From the NCBI RefSeq assembly GCF_000003855.2, contig NW_003101671.1, forward strand, positions 684,702 through 748,701: a DNA stretch of 64,000 bases. The letters run 5' to 3'. The translations under genes were made by a program, and so were the position numbers. Of the stretch, positions 48,339 to 61,309 are shown one piece after another. This DNA is from Blastomyces gilchristii SLH14081 (taxonomy: Eukaryota > Ascomycota > Eurotiomycetes > Onygenales > Ajellomycetaceae). The notes under the pieces are model-generated. The model saw nothing but the letters and a program-made list of their open reading frames with translations. It was not told where the DNA came from and made no database searches. Position 1 is the first letter of the stretch, and every line of letters begins with the position of its first letter.

Positions 48339-50853
48339 TTCAGGTCAGTTGATTATAGTCAACTCATTTCATGAGATATTGTCAGCTGCAGCTGCAGAAT
48401 CTCTCATTAAGAATATTCTCAATCTCTCACTCAAGCTCATTATCTTCTTCTATGATGTCTGGTGACTGTCAGTCAGAAGTCAGTTGAGAAGAGAATGAAT
48501 TGATGACAGTGTAATGAAGCAAGCTTGTATAAAATACATTATGAATCTCTGATAATATGTCAAGACAGTAGTTATAACTATCTAGAACTTCTATCACTTT
48601 ATACTTGATATGACAGTAATCTAGTGTATGAGATGAACATGTGATTTGTATATTCTTAAGATTCAATTATATCAGATCTTCTATCTTATATTATTCAGTG
48701 AGATCTCAGTGAATATTAATTTAATTCTCTTAATCTTGATTCACAGTTATCATGAAGATCTCTGCTTAATCACAGATATCTCAGAGCTTTGTTACTATAT
48801 TATCAGTGATCTGAATCAGACTATGAGAGTTCAGTGTGAACTGTGTGATCTCTAGAAGATTTAACACTTTCATATGATATCTGTATATAAGAAAGAACAG
48901 ACTTATATCTGTTAAAATAGCATCTCAACTGTTGATAGTGATCTCTGCATGTAGAAGAAGATTATATCAATCATCTTATAAGTAATTACAGAACTTACAG
49001 AGATAATTCTTCATAATCTGAATTATTCATTCTAATGCATCATCAGTCTCAGAGTAATAGACAGTTAATAGATGATGTATAATCTTGAGAACTTGACAGA
49101 TTCTTATTCAGAGAGTGCTTATAAATTGATGACTCTGATCTGATATTATAGATCTCAGTAATTCATGTATCTGATAGAATAGACTCTATAGAAAAGCTTC
49201 AGCAACTTGTTCAGTATTTATCTTATCACAAGATTTCAATATTATATCTTTGCTCAATTGATTCATAATAACTAGAATATTTCTACAACTCTTACTCTTA
49301 GATAGATTAATAGTGAAGTTAATTACTATATCTTATCAGATTCTATCAGAAATATTAAGTGATTTCAATAGATCTTTTCTATGATTCTTCTATGAGATGA
49401 TAGAAGAACAGTGATTGCAGTTTCAGATGAAGTATCTGATGCTGTTTAATATCTCAGATTAGTAGAACTCTTAGAAGATCATTCTACACAGTTATTCACA
49501 GCCTGAATAACTGGTTATATATGAATCATACATCTCTTACATTATCTAAGTGTGTAAGAGTTCAGAGTGAAAGACTCAGTGTTGTTTATAAAATTGTAGA
49601 GTGTTATTATCATTAATTAAACATTCTGAGATATCAGTTCTTATACATAGTTCTGAGAGAAATCAGAGTGCGTCTTGATATACTGCTTCAGTAAGAGTCT
49701 AAAGAAGTTCATTCATCTGAGCTGCTGTATATCACAGTTCATTCAGTGTAGAAGAAGTGAAGATATCAATAGCAGTTCTAACTGAAGAAGCATGTATAGT
49801 TTCATAAACTGTTTCATCTTGATCAACTAGTATCTTCAGATTCAAGAGTCAGTGCTCTCAGTTCATTCAGTGAGTATCTGTTATATTAAATGATATATCT
49901 TACTCTCATTATAAGAGAGTATCTGTCATTGAGTTCTGACTGCCAGAACAGTAGTGTATTATAAAATGAAAGTAGCTTAAGAACTCAGATTATTATATCT
50001 ATCATTCAGTGAGTTTACAGATAGTTATGAAGTATTTAAGATTCTTATAATCTGTGATTATCTCAAATTCAGAGACACTTTAGAGTTCAGAGTTTCATTC
50101 TTCTAAACAGTGTATAATCATGAGAAGTTTCTTATCATTGATCTCATAATTGCATTCAGTGAGACTCAGTTTCTTAGATATAAAGATATATAATTATAGA
50201 ATATCTTCATCATCATATTATAATATCACTTCTTCTGTTACATAGTCAGAGAAATCAGTCTTAACAACTGTCTTATAATCAGAATTGAATGTTATCAGCA
50301 GAGAAGTATTAATAAACATTTTCTTTATCTGTATAAATACAGCTTCAGTATTCACTGATTATTGAAATACTGAGTCTTTCTTAGTGAGATCTGTAAGTGA
50401 TCTTATAATATCTGAGAAGTTTTATATAAATCACTGATAAAAGTTAGCAAATTCGATAAAGCTTTATATATCTTTCACAGTATATGAAGCTTCTCATTCA
50501 AGAATAACAGAGATCTTCTCAGAATTTATTTGAATTTTCTTATCAGCTTCTATAATGAAATCTAAGTATTTAGTACTCTTAACTTTGAAATCACACTTAT
50601 TAATATCAATTAATAGTTCGGCTTCTTATAGTTATTATAATATTCTTACATATACTCTTAATATTCTTTTCTGAATTCATTAGTGAAGATGAGAATGTTA
50701 TCTAGATAAGCAGATATAAACTTATTAAGAAAATCTCAGAGTGCTCAGTTAATATACTTCTGAAATATACTGAGAGTGTTAGTCAGTTCAAAGAGTGTAA
50801 CTATTCATTTAAAGAGGTTATAACATGTTTGAAATACTGTAAGTTATTCATCT
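48339..50853 (-). pseudogene. Ty3/Gypsy pol, downstream part (rest of RT, RNase H, integrase)
   Basis: Read on the minus strand from 50,853: the RT palm continues (LTVFQTCYNLFK, then AYLDNILIF near 50,700), RNase H follows (YKTVVKTDFSDYVTEE and [18 protein letters not shown] near 50,090-50,280), then integrase. The chain ends in the C-terminal module at 48,666-48,469 (KYKVIEVLDSYNYCLDIL...FYTSLLH). Trp codons are TGA or TAA. This part is continuous in frame with 58,336-59,545 once the LINE is set aside. Confidence 0.83.
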
Positions 50854-50866
50854 TCTTCAGTGATAT
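50854..50866. repeat. target-site duplication, left copy
   Basis: tcttcagtgatat, 13 bases, identical to 58,323-58,335. The two copies bracket the LINE insertion. In the Gypsy frame it encodes part of Ile-Thr-Glu. Confidence 0.85.
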
Positions 50867-50933
50867 TATTATTATTATTATTATTATTATTCTTCAATTA
50901 TAGATGTATGCAGTCAGAGACTATGACATCTAC

Positions 50934-50954
50934 CTGAGAACTTTTAGTTCTCAG
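50934..50954 (-). repeat. conserved hairpin in LINE 3' UTR, copy 2
   Basis: Same 8-bp stem as at 1,253-1,273, again about 45 bases from the microsatellite tail. Both arms are unchanged in two mutated copies. Confidence 0.55.
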
Positions 50955-51239
50955 GGTTTTTCCTATATCTGTAAAGTTAACTATTATACATTCATCAATT
51001 TCAGATATGCAAAATCAGAAAATTCCAGCCCAGAATACAAAAACTGTTTACAAATTGCAGTGTTTTAACATCTTCTGATACTTTGAAACCATTTGACAAT
51101 ATCATGACAAAGGAAAAGAGAACACAGTCTTAAAGATAGACACATTAAATAGATAGACAGAAAGAAATTGAAAGGAAAAGATAAAGTAAAGAAAGACTGT
51201 AACAAAACAAATTATTAAAAGATAGTATATAGCTGTTTT

Positions 51240-54200
51240 AACAGACTATATCTGATTGATTTCCTCCTCTTCATATTCAGATAATTCTGAGTTTAGCCAT
51301 TTTCTTGTAGCTGCTTGAGTTTCTGATAGAAAGTCTATTAAATATTTAATTCCTGTCTCAGTTGAGAATAAGAATCTCATATTTAATTGATTTAGATCAT
51401 ACTTCTCTTTCAATCTGACTCTGAGACTATTGTATAATGCACAGTGCATTATAATATGCTCAGGATTCTCATTTGCATTGCAGAATGAGCATTCTATTGA
51501 GTCAAATCTATCATCAAATCTTTGTATATAAGATTTGAAATAGCCATGTTCTAGTTTCAGCTGTATTATAGATGAGAATATTTTCTTTTTACATTTAATT
51601 GAACAAGATTTTCACTTGAGTTTTGTTTCAAATCTTGAATAATGTATACTCTTCTTTTGTTTCTGCCAGCTTTCATTTCACTTGTCTAAACAAGATTCTT
51701 TTATTTTTCTCTTTATAAAAGATCAGAACACAACTTTTTGAATAGATCTGCTTAATTCTGCACTCTTTTTTGCAGCTGAATCAGCCAATTCATTGTCATG
51801 AATATTCATATGAGCAGGAACCCAGTGCAGATGAATTATCAGCTTTGATATTCTTCTCTTTTGAATTTTCAAAACAGAGTTTAAGATCAATTCAAGATTC
51901 ATTTAATCATTATGAATCTGACTATTTCTAAGTCTTTTTAAAGCAGCTTGACTATCAGAGAATATTCATGCTTCTTTCAAACTATTTCCTCTTTTATGAG
52001 ATTTTATTTCTATGAGTTTGAAAGCTTTCACTATTGCAAATAGTTCAGCATCAAAGACTTCAGATTCACAGTCTAGATTTCAGAAATCTGAGATAAAATT
52101 GATATTATCTTCAGTATAAGCAATGCCTGTGCCTAGTCTATTCAGATTCTCATTCTTTGAGCTATCTGAATAAATCAGAATAGAGTCTTTTATATTGATT
52201 GTAGAAATTCTCTTCAAATGCTGTTCACATTCTTTCTCTTTTGATAGTTCACTTATTTGTAAGTCTATAAGAGATTCAAGCTTTTCTCTTCAGAGAGATA
52301 ACTTCTCATGATTCACTTTTTCAACATTTAAAGAAGAAAATTGATTTTTAATCAGAGAGCATAGTCTGTAAAGTTGAGAAGACATTTTCTTTGAAGAATC
52401 ATTTTCATTCCAATCAAGAAATCTATTCCAATCCAGTTCATTTCCAGAGTTAATTGATGAAAATGAAGATGAGACTCTTTCTCTGATTATATGATTTGAG
52501 CTCATCTTTATAACTCTCAGAGCATAGTTCATACAGGCCTTTTCAAATCTAATAGCAGGAGAAGAAATTGAAGCTTCAATTTCCATTGCTTTAATAGAAG
52601 ATGATTTGAATGCTCTCAGAATTCTTCTCAAGACTCTGTTTTGCAGACTTTGAAAGAGTTCAGTGAAATTCTCTTGATTATTTTATCAAACTTAAACTTC
52701 ATAATCAGCTACTGATGTAATACAGGCTATATATAACTATCTCATAGTCTGAAAGAATAGACCTCTCTCTGTACTTGATAGTCTGATTATGTTATTCAAT
52801 AGCCTTTCTGCCTTGACAGTTCTTTGTTGAATGTGATATTTAAAGTTCAACTTGGAGTTTAACCATACTTCTAATTATTTGACATTTACACTGAGTTTAA
52901 TCTCTCTATTTAAAAGAGATACAGACAGTTCTTTCTCATTAAATCTAGAAAAGAAATAAATTAACTCAGTTTTATTCATATCAAATTGAATTTGATTGAT
53001 ATCTGCTCTAACAAAGATTTCCTTTGCAGCTTCTTCAATCACTTTCAAATTCTCTTTGATAGTTTTTGAGCTGTAGACTAGATCAATATCATTCACATAA
53101 CTTGAAGATCTCACTATTCTCATATTTCTATTCTTGAATAGATATGCAGTGTATATTGCAAATAAAATGAGTGAGATTGAAGATTCTTATGATACTTCTA
53201 TTTTTATCTCAGTCTTGTCTTGTTTCATTTCATCAAAGAAGAGTTGTATAATTCTTTTAGATATAAAACAGTTAACTCATTTTATTAGAGAAAGTGACAG
53301 TTTTAATATCTTCAATGTCTGAATTAGCTTTGACTTTGAAACATGATCAAATGCTTCTTTTATATCAATAAAAACTGCAGTTAAGACCAGATCTTCATGC
53401 TTTGCTATTTGAATATCATGAATAACTGAGAGAACAGTGTCAATTGCAGAACACTGTTTTCTACTCCTCATTTGTTCACTGAATAAAAGAGAATCACTGA
53501 CAGAGCTTATAAAAGATAGTTGAGTAGCTATTATCTTTTCTAAAACCTTTCCTAGACAGTTCAATAGAGATATTACTCTATATGACTTAGAAATTGAAGT
53601 TTTTCTATTAGGCTTTGCAAGAATCACTCCAGTGGCTTCTCTTCAGCATTCAGAATGATATTCATTTTTCAAGAGATTGAAAAAGAGCTCAAAATATTCA
53701 TTCTTTAAGTAGGAGTATGTATTTTGAATAATCAAGTGATTAATTGAATCAGGCCCTGCAGCAGTCTTAACTGAACTTGAGAAAATAGCTGACTCTAATT
53801 CATCTTGAGTAAGATCAGGCCATTCCCAGTCATTTTCATCAATATAGTTAAGAAGTGATATATTCTCTTCCTCTGAATCTGAATCTGATGAGTATTGAAA
53901 GAGAGTTCTTATAAAAGCTTGACATTTTTTCTCAAAAGAGTTTGCTGTATATGATTCATTCTGAAACTCATATTCTAAGATTGGAAGTTTTGCTACACTT
54001 CTTGTTTTAGTATAGTTAAAAGCTTTAAAAACTTCCTTCTCTTGTGCTTCTTCAAGAAATTTATTTCAGCAGTCTGTTTTAGCTTTTTTAATATCTGAAA
54101 AATATTCATTTCTGACAGCTTTGAACTCTTCATCAGATATTACATCATTCTTTCAATCTCTTCTAGCAGTAGCTAATTCTTTCCTTTTAGATGAGATATT

Positions 54201-55200
54201 CTCATTTCATCAAGGTTTTGAATACTCAGAAGATTTTCTCTTTGAAATATTATCTCTAACACTTGTTAGAATAATAAATGTAATAAGCTTCACTCTATTC
54301 TCAAGCATTTCATTTGAGATATCTTGATCAGAATTTCAATATAGCTTATTCTGTCTTTCAGATTTTAACAGTTTTATGCTTTCTTCAACTGCTTTTCAAT
54401 CAGCTTTTTCAAAGTTAAACTGATTAAAGAGAAGAGGATTTTCACTCATTTGTTTTTCACTCAGTTCAATCTCAAATTGAATAATCTCATGATCTGATCC
54501 TGATGTCTCATTTGAATCAATAAACCAGTTTACAAGTCTTCTTTTCATTAGATTTTATAATATGAAGATTAGATTTATAATAGATTTCTGTTTCATATCT
54601 TTTCTAAAGAATGTTTGTTGATCAGACTTATTAATTAAATCTATTAAATGCTCAAAGGTTCATTCAACTAGATTATCAGCTCTCACTGCTCTCTTGCATT
54701 CTGAATTTCATCAGAGATGATGTGCATTGAAATCTTCTGCAATTATAGAGTTTCTTGATGAAGTTATGTTCAGAAATTCTCTATCAATTGTTCAGATATT
54801 GTTATTTTTCTTCAATGACTTTTCATTATAGATATTTATAAGCTGTATAGTATCAAACTCATTTTCTTTATCTATAATATCACTCATCAGAATATCAGGG
54901 TCAGACATAATATCAAATCTTAGATTAAATTGATATCTTGATCTCTTTCTTTCATAGATCACTACTCTTGACTTTATCTCAGACTTTTGAGGTAAAAAGC
55001 AGTAGTAGCTTGAATGAGAAATGACATATTTTTACTCAGCATCAAAATTCGGCTCCTGAAGCAGTATAAAATCAACTTTTTATTCAAATACAATTTGAAG
55101 ACAAGAATAAATGCAATTTGAGTTTCTATTCACATTATTTTGAATAAATGTGATTTTTGAAGAGTTTTTAAACTTTTTTTGTTATTTTTGTTGTATATTC
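51240..55200 (-). pseudogene. LINE ORF2: endonuclease, reverse transcriptase, RNase H (decayed)
   Basis: The weakly readable endonuclease lies at about 55,150-54,450. The RT is clear: at 53,627-53,277 the fragment SYRVISLLNCLGKVLEKIIA is the 'YRPISLL--LGK--E' block, and 53,123-52,875 carries the catalytic box as SYVNDI (usual YVDD or FVDD). RNase H lies at about 52,200-51,740. The Cys-rich C-terminal tail is at 51,500-51,430 and the last frame, 51,449-51,246, ends at EEEINQI. Stops occur throughout, mostly TGA. Confidence 0.87.
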
Positions 55201-55422
55201 ATATGAAAAGAGAGTAGAGTAGAATCTAATCACTATCATCAGATAGTAGATTATAACTATTCTTAAAAGTAGGAATCTCAACTGCTTACATTATATCTAG
55301 TTTATCATCAGAGTCATTTCTCAATTCTCTAATCTTAACAGAAGTTTGAGGATTCAAATTCTGTTTACATTTAGCTGGAGAATTAGAGTTTAAAGATTTA
55401 GATAGTTGAGAGTTTCTTCTTT

Positions 55423-56830
55423 TTAAGCTTGCAGTTGTAAGTCTACTGACTTGACTCTTCTCTTCAGTTCTAGATTAACTTTGAGCTTTATCTTTTCTCC
55501 AGTTCTTTTGAGTTCTAGAAGCAAACATACATTCTTTTGAGCTAGATGCATGTTTTTCTTTACAATTAGAGCACTTAAGCAGAGTATGTTGATAAATTTC
55601 ACCTCTTTTTGAGCATGTTTCACATTTATGCTCACTAGTTTTGTGATCTCTGGCACAGAATGCACATTTTGAGTCTCTAAAACATGAGATTGCAAAGTAT
55701 CCATATCTTTGACAGTTTGAACACTGTGTTTGAGCTTTGAGATTCATTCTTGAGTCTTTGTATTCATGAACTCTCATTTTCAAATCTGCTACTCTTACTT
55801 CAGAGATCTTTGACTGTTCAAGTGTTTTTATATATACTAGAACAGAGGCATTTCTCCTGCTTTATCTGAACTCAATTGAATTTAGTCATACAGGCTTCTT
55901 TCTCAGTTGAATAGAGTTGTATTCTTTCAATTCATTTTTGAGAAGTAGCATTTCTTCTTCACAGTCAAAAATTTCAACTGAAATATTATGAAGAATGAAT
56001 TTATCTCACTTTTCATCTCTTTCAGATAGAATTGTTGTGTTTAACAAAGATTCTACTGCTGACTTTCAGAGATTCTCATTCTGAATAAGGAATTCAGCAC
56101 TGAATTCAGACATTGTAGTCAGAATGATGAAGTTTTCAAAGAATGATGACTTAATTGAAGCTATAACTGATTTTTGAACTTCAATATCAGTCATCAACTG
56201 AGAAAAGAACTGCTGATTAATTTCATTTCTGATTCTGAAAATGAGATTTGAGTTTAGCTTGTTTCTTTGTAGAATGTCCTGGTTTGAGACTTTGAGAATA
56301 AGTCTTCTATTTCTGAAGATTTGAAAGTTTTTCTCTTTTTACATTTTCTTTTCCACTTTTCTATGAATAGGGGCATGAGCAGTATTCTTCTCAGTTTTCT
56401 CAGGATTTTGAGCAGGTTTTGAGACAGCAGGTTTAGAGACAGCAGATTCAGCTGCTTGAGCATATGTTTTCTTCTGATTCAAAGAAGAAGAAGAAGTAGG
56501 AAAAAAGAATGAAGAAGAGCAAGATAAAGAGTCAGTGATTATACTAGGAATTTTCAATGTTTTTTGAACTGTGTTTGAGATTTCAAGTTTGAACTTGATC
56601 ATCTCCTGTAGTTGTCTAGTCTGAGCATGAAGAATTAACAGAACTTCTTCATTCATCTCACTCAGACACTGCTTTTCAAGAATCTTGCTTGCTTTTTTAA
56701 GTTCCTGTATTTCAAGAACTTATTGTTTCTCTATTTCTTCTTTCTTTCTTCTCTTCAGAATTTCAATCTCAGGAATAGCATTTGAGAAAGCATCTTTTTC
56801 CACATCAACTGAGTGTATTTTTGAACTCAT
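55423..56830 (-). pseudogene. LINE ORF1: nucleic-acid-binding protein with zinc knuckles (decayed)
   Basis: It begins MSSKIHSVDVEKD at 56,830. A coiled-coil-like start and a Ser/Pro/Ala linker (56,656-56,339) follow. Then, near 55,730-55,570, come CSNCQRYGYFAISC (a CCHC-type knuckle with the His position changed), CAFCARDHKTSEHKC and CSNCKEKHASSSKEC, the three-knuckle arrangement of Tad/I-clade ORF1 proteins that bind element RNA. Several stops, so no full protein. Confidence 0.83.
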
Positions 56831-57789
56831 TGTTTTCACTCAATGAAAAGTTGATCAGACTGTTTCAATTGAGATATTTCTAAGTCTGTTTGCAATTGAA
56901 AAGTTAGTCAGACTGTTTCAAAAGAAGAATAAAAGACTTTTGTGTATAAAACACCTGATTTTTTTCACACTAGTTCAGTAACTAGATTAGATTTTTGAAG
57001 AGAATCTAATAAACTAAAATTGATTTTTAAGATAAATCAATAAAATCTTTACAATCTCTTTCTTGGGATACAGTGAGAAAAAATATGATATCAATTGATA
57101 ATAAATCAGATAATATGACAGTTTTTAAGAGAAAAACTGACAAAAAATAAATCAATTTTTTGCAGAGAAATTGATTAAAACTATTCAATTTTATTCTAAA
57201 TTATTCAATTCTCCTCACACAACAAGTGTGCAACTCAAATCAGTTAATAAAGAGTGTAAAAAAGAATTAAGTATTAATGAAAGCTCTTCAGTCACTGAAA
57301 AAGTAATTCTTACTTAAAAGAATATGAAATTATGATAGAAAACAGCTCTGTTTTTAATTCTTTGTAAGAATATTGTATAAAATCCAGAGAAAAACACCTT
57401 ACTTTTTCAAGAGAAGTAAAAAACTATTTCTAAGATCTTTTTTTTTTATGCATTGACTGCTGCAGAAGAATGAGATAGAAACTGCTAAGATATGCACTAC
57501 TGTATACCTTCTACCAAGACTTTCCCTCTTCAGAGTCTTGATATTATAGAGAATATAAGTCTGTTTCTATATGATAATATAAATATTGCCAGCGGGATGT
57601 AGAGGAACTGGTTATTTATATCTCAAAATAGAAGACTTTGTCAATGATTATATCAATATAGAGTTAATACTCAAATTCAATAGAAATCTAGTGTTGCTGT
57701 TCTCAATCCCTTGCAGAATCTATTAAATATTGAGATATTAAAACTAGATTTAATATATCTCACTGTGCAGGGATCAAAGGCTCAGTCAG
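56831..57789 (-). other. AT-rich leader between LINE 5' region and ORF1
   Basis: No open frame of note. The sequence is mutated like the ORFs. It passes at about 57,780-57,860 into the GC-rich 5' end. Confidence 0.5.
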
Positions 57790-58322
57790 ACCTTGAGGTA
57801 TACTGATTTTATAGTTGTTGGTGTGCTGTTGACTCATTGTCCATTGATTATGTGCTTGATATTATCGCCAAGGTATCTTTTTGTATTTTTCTGCCGGGGA
57901 TGGGCCAGATTGGGAAGGGCGGTACGAGGGTGGGACTTGGCGTTGGAGTTTTGGAACATCAAAGATGGACAGGGTTTTCGCGGAGGTCGCTCCTCAGATA
58001 TCTCCACAACTACAGATCGGGGATCTTCCAAAATCGAGAAGATTGGTGCATACGGCTAGGTCTCTTCACCTTACAATTTGTATGGCAATTTGGCCCGGGG
58101 TTGTGGTGTGGTAGGGGAGAATGGGGGATAATCCCACGCAGGAGTTCCGAACGACGTCTGGTTCACATTTGGCTGGATAACTCCACCACCACACGGGGTA
58201 TGCGGTCGGCGATGAGGTCAAAATGCTCGTATGATCGAGGGCTTTTCGATGGATCTATCGGCGGGTTCTTATTCGAAAAATCGAGCGAGTTCGTGGTGGA
58301 GCGGTGTCATAAAAGATTGATG
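57790..58322 (-). promoter_or_regulatory. unmutated GC-rich 5' end of the LINE
   Basis: About 530 bases with normal CpG content (ccgctccaccacgaactcgc...) lie between the mutated LINE body and the target-site duplication. The duplication proves they entered with the LINE. LINE promoters are internal and sit here, so a promoter role is expected. Open frames on the plus strand (for example 57,837-58,337, 166 codons) run past the insertion point and are not genes. Confidence 0.7.
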
Positions 58323-58335
58323 TCTTCAGTGATAT
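58323..58335. repeat. target-site duplication, right copy
   Basis: tcttcagtgatat, identical to 50,854-50,866. Confidence 0.85.
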
Positions 58336-59545
58336 AAATCTTATGAAATACAGTGATGATATCTAACTTTGTAAATCATTGAGCTTATCTGATCTGTGTT
58401 AGAGTTTCATTGATGAGAGATAAGAAATATTAATCTTTCTTTGTCAATCTATTCAGATCTCAGTAGTTCACACAGAATTAAAGTTCTTTATCTGACTTCT
58501 TTACAAAGAGAATAGAAGCTGCAGTGAAAGAGTTGTTAATATATATAAATCTCTTATCTAACAGATCATTGAGTGTCTTTCAGAGAAGAAGAAGTTCATC
58601 TCAAGACATATTATAAAAAGAGTCTCATGATGATTCAGAGTTCTTATCATTCTTCTTTTTCAACTTGATACTGTGATTCACTTCTGAACCTTATAAGAGA
58701 GATAGATTTGTAGCATTATTATCTTGTTAAAAGACATCTAGATATTCATGATATTGTTGAGAGAGTTTTGTACAAGAATCTGTTATTATAATACAGAATA
58801 ACTTTTCTAGAGTCTTTTTAATATTAGTTAGACTAATAGAATAGATTGACATATGATTCTACTGTCAATGATTCTTTCGGTGACTTCTTTTTCTGAGCAT
58901 TTCATAGATGTTGACAGAGATCTGTGTCAGATTCATAGTCTTATAAATGTCATTCTTATAAATTCTATCATTATTAGAGAATATCAAGCTTCTGTTTTAA
59001 GTGTTTAATAAGATGTCTTATTCAGATAGTCAGGCAAGTTCTAACATAAGATTGTAATTAAGATTATTGACTTCATATGTGTAGATATCTTTATGTTGAT
59101 GTTCTCTCATATCTATGATCAGCTTCACTATGTAATGAGTATAAATGTCTTTTGAATCATCAAATTCTGTGAGGAGTCAGAGTCTTGATAAGAGAATACA
59201 CTGAAGGTTATAATGTCTTACAACTGAAAATTTTATCATTGCATAGTGGCATAGACTGCTGTCTATCATGGCTTTCATATTATACATGTTATCAATCACA
59301 GTAGATACAAGAATCGCATTCATTGTTATTTTCTCTTCAAATTGTTGTCATCTGACCTCTTCAAGCTTCTGTTTGTGAATTTGAACAGGAGCTAATCTTT
59401 TCCCTGTTTCACTGGGACATTCTCATAGTTATCTTCCGAATCTTCCTCTAATGTAACGTGGTTGGCGCGGACAGGCGCTGATTCATTCTTCGAATGAGGA
59501 GTAGACTGACCGTGTGACCGTGTCTGAGACCAGGACCAAACTTTA
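58336..59545 (-). pseudogene. Ty3/Gypsy gag-pol, upstream part (protease and start of RT)
   Basis: Minus strand: from about 59,360 comes the protease region (MNAILVSTVIDNMYNMKAMI, then FSVVRHYNLQCI). The RT fingers follow at 58,530-58,340 (FTAASILFVKKSDKELQFC; LSLINETLTQI; FTKLDIITVFHKIYIT). The part 59,400-59,545 keeps CpG sites and an open coding look (RANHVTLEEDSEDNYENV) in a neighbouring frame, so the gag-protease junction is nearly unmutated. Sequence beyond about 59,545 is unrelated; the rest of gag and the 5' LTR are missing. Confidence 0.8.
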
Positions 59546-61079
59546 CAGTTGTCATGTTATCTAAAAGCATTACTTCTGATCATAGTTTGTATTCATCACA
59601 TTAATTTCAAATCATGTTATTTCAAATATTAAAGGTCTCAGATTCACTTTTCAAATAAAAATCTAGTTTCAGATAAAGAATATGTTTGAATTCTTAGTCA
59701 CATTTTCATTCTGATCTCATTATTGAGAATGGCATTAAATGAGATTATGAAATCACTTCTCACTTACATAATATCATAACATAGTGCTCATTTGTTGAAA
59801 ATTTAATAAAGAGTATTATCAAATATCATTACTTTTCTAAACACAGATTATAATTCATATAATTTTAATTATGAAAAAAATATAAAATACAAAAAAAAAA
59901 CAAAAAATAAAAAACAAAACAAAAACAAGAAAAAATCAGAATGAACAAAAAAAAAAATAAAAGAAAAAGAAAAAAATAAAAAATAAAAATAAAAAAAATC
60001 AAGATTACAGAGCTGTAGCACTCTTAAAATACTTACTTCTCAGAGTCTTTGCAATGTTCATTATCAACTGTGTATTTCTCACAGTGAGAATAACACAGCT
60101 GTGATGAGTTATTATCTTAATATCATCTAATAAATAATTAGTATATATCTGTATAAATGTGAATATTTAGAAAATATACACTTAAAAAGTGTGGTCAGGG
60201 TGAACTCTGCTGTCACTTGAATGATATCAAGAACAGAACACTGAAATCAATGATTCTCTTCATTAATTTCACAGACAAGACAGATGAAGATGATCTTAAG
60301 AAATATAAGATTCTCTGACTTCTGATAAAAACAGATCTCATGAAGAGACTCTATTTTCATAATATCAGAGACTGAGTATTATCAAAAAGTATTACTTTCA
60401 TGCAATGCACATGTACTTACTGTGACAATTCACTCTCTGTGCATGTGACTGAGAATTGTGACTCTCTCATATCACACAGCTCTCTCTGAGATGCTGGCAC
60501 TGATTTGCAACTCACACAGTCTCTCAGTTCAGCATGCACTGTGTGTATACAGCCCTGTATGCTGGGGCCATGTTGACCATTATGGCCTGACATGATACTC
60601 ACTTTTCACAGGCCATGTTTTGTTTGAGAGAGAGGAGAAGGAAGACACAACTATGATTTTATTAAGAGAAGATGAATAATTAGTAATATTGAATGTAATT
60701 TGATTCTTCTGTATTTAAAATTTGATTAGTCTATACTCTTCAATTTGAGGGTTTCTAAGAGTGTTTTAATAGTTTTCATACCAGCTTGAACTTAGTGATG
60801 AGTTGAAGAAGAAGAGAAAAGAGAGAGAAAAGAAATGAGAATAACTTATCTTTATAATATGAAAATAGAGAATTGCTGTAATCATTCTTTCTAGTAATAA
60901 AGATCTATTTTCTGCATGTATCTCTGATATAGATTATATGATAACTGTATACAAAGAATATCAACACTGCATGTATTGAATGAAGATGATGTTGCTATGC
61001 AACACTGTAGCTGTTTTTATATATCTCTGAAAGCTGTTAATATTTTCTTTATCTCTTTATATTTGATAAGTTAGTAATA
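59546..61079. other. AT-rich repeat-derived region, unassigned
   Basis: It contains an A-rich low-complexity stretch (59,870-60,000) and CA/TG-rich, CpG-poor sequence. A 61-codon minus frame at 60,417-60,602 lies in a slightly richer patch (gctggggccatgttgaccattatggcc) and has no recognised motif. No gene. Confidence 0.45.
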
Positions 61080-61099
61080 TATTTCAATGCACTCTCTCT

Positions 61100-61235
61100 T
61101 TCATCATCATTATCATTATCATCATCACTATTATTATCATCATTATTATCATCACTATCATTAACATTATTACTATTATTATCATCATTATCATCATTAT
61201 CATCATCATTATCATTATTATTATTATCATATTAT
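61100..61235 (+). repeat. imperfect (ATC/ATT)n microsatellite
   Basis: Repeated tcatcattatcattatcatc-type units with scattered C/T interchange. This pattern is expected if an originally purer ATC repeat was hit by C-to-T mutation. Confidence 0.85.
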
Positions 61236-61309
61236 TTCTAGTTACTTCTTCTGCCTTCATTCTTTTTCAACACTCACTGAAATCAATCATGTTATCTCTC
61301 TTCAAATAT

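Larger units (their letters stand above)
50867..58322 (-). mobile_element. near full-length Tad-like LINE (7.46 kb) inserted in Gypsy RT
   Basis: It is bounded by an exact 13-bp target-site duplication. Order on the minus strand: GC-rich 5' region (58,322-57,790), AT-rich leader, ORF1 with zinc knuckles, ORF2 with endonuclease, RT, RNase H and Cys-rich tail, 3' UTR with a hairpin, and an (ATT)n tail at 50,867-50,890. Mutation is weaker than in the surrounding Gypsy: several frames above 100 codons survive and some Trp codons are still TGG. It is therefore the younger of the two, but it is inactive, with many stops. Confidence 0.9.

Noticed and set aside
50867..50890. CRISPR array or other regular repeat array
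   Set aside because: The short tandem units here and at 1,316-1,338, 30,630 and 61,100 are microsatellites without spacers.
57837..58337. 166-codon open frame in the GC-rich patch
   Set aside because: It runs through the LINE insertion junction and the target-site duplication into Gypsy sequence, so it cannot be an ancestral gene.
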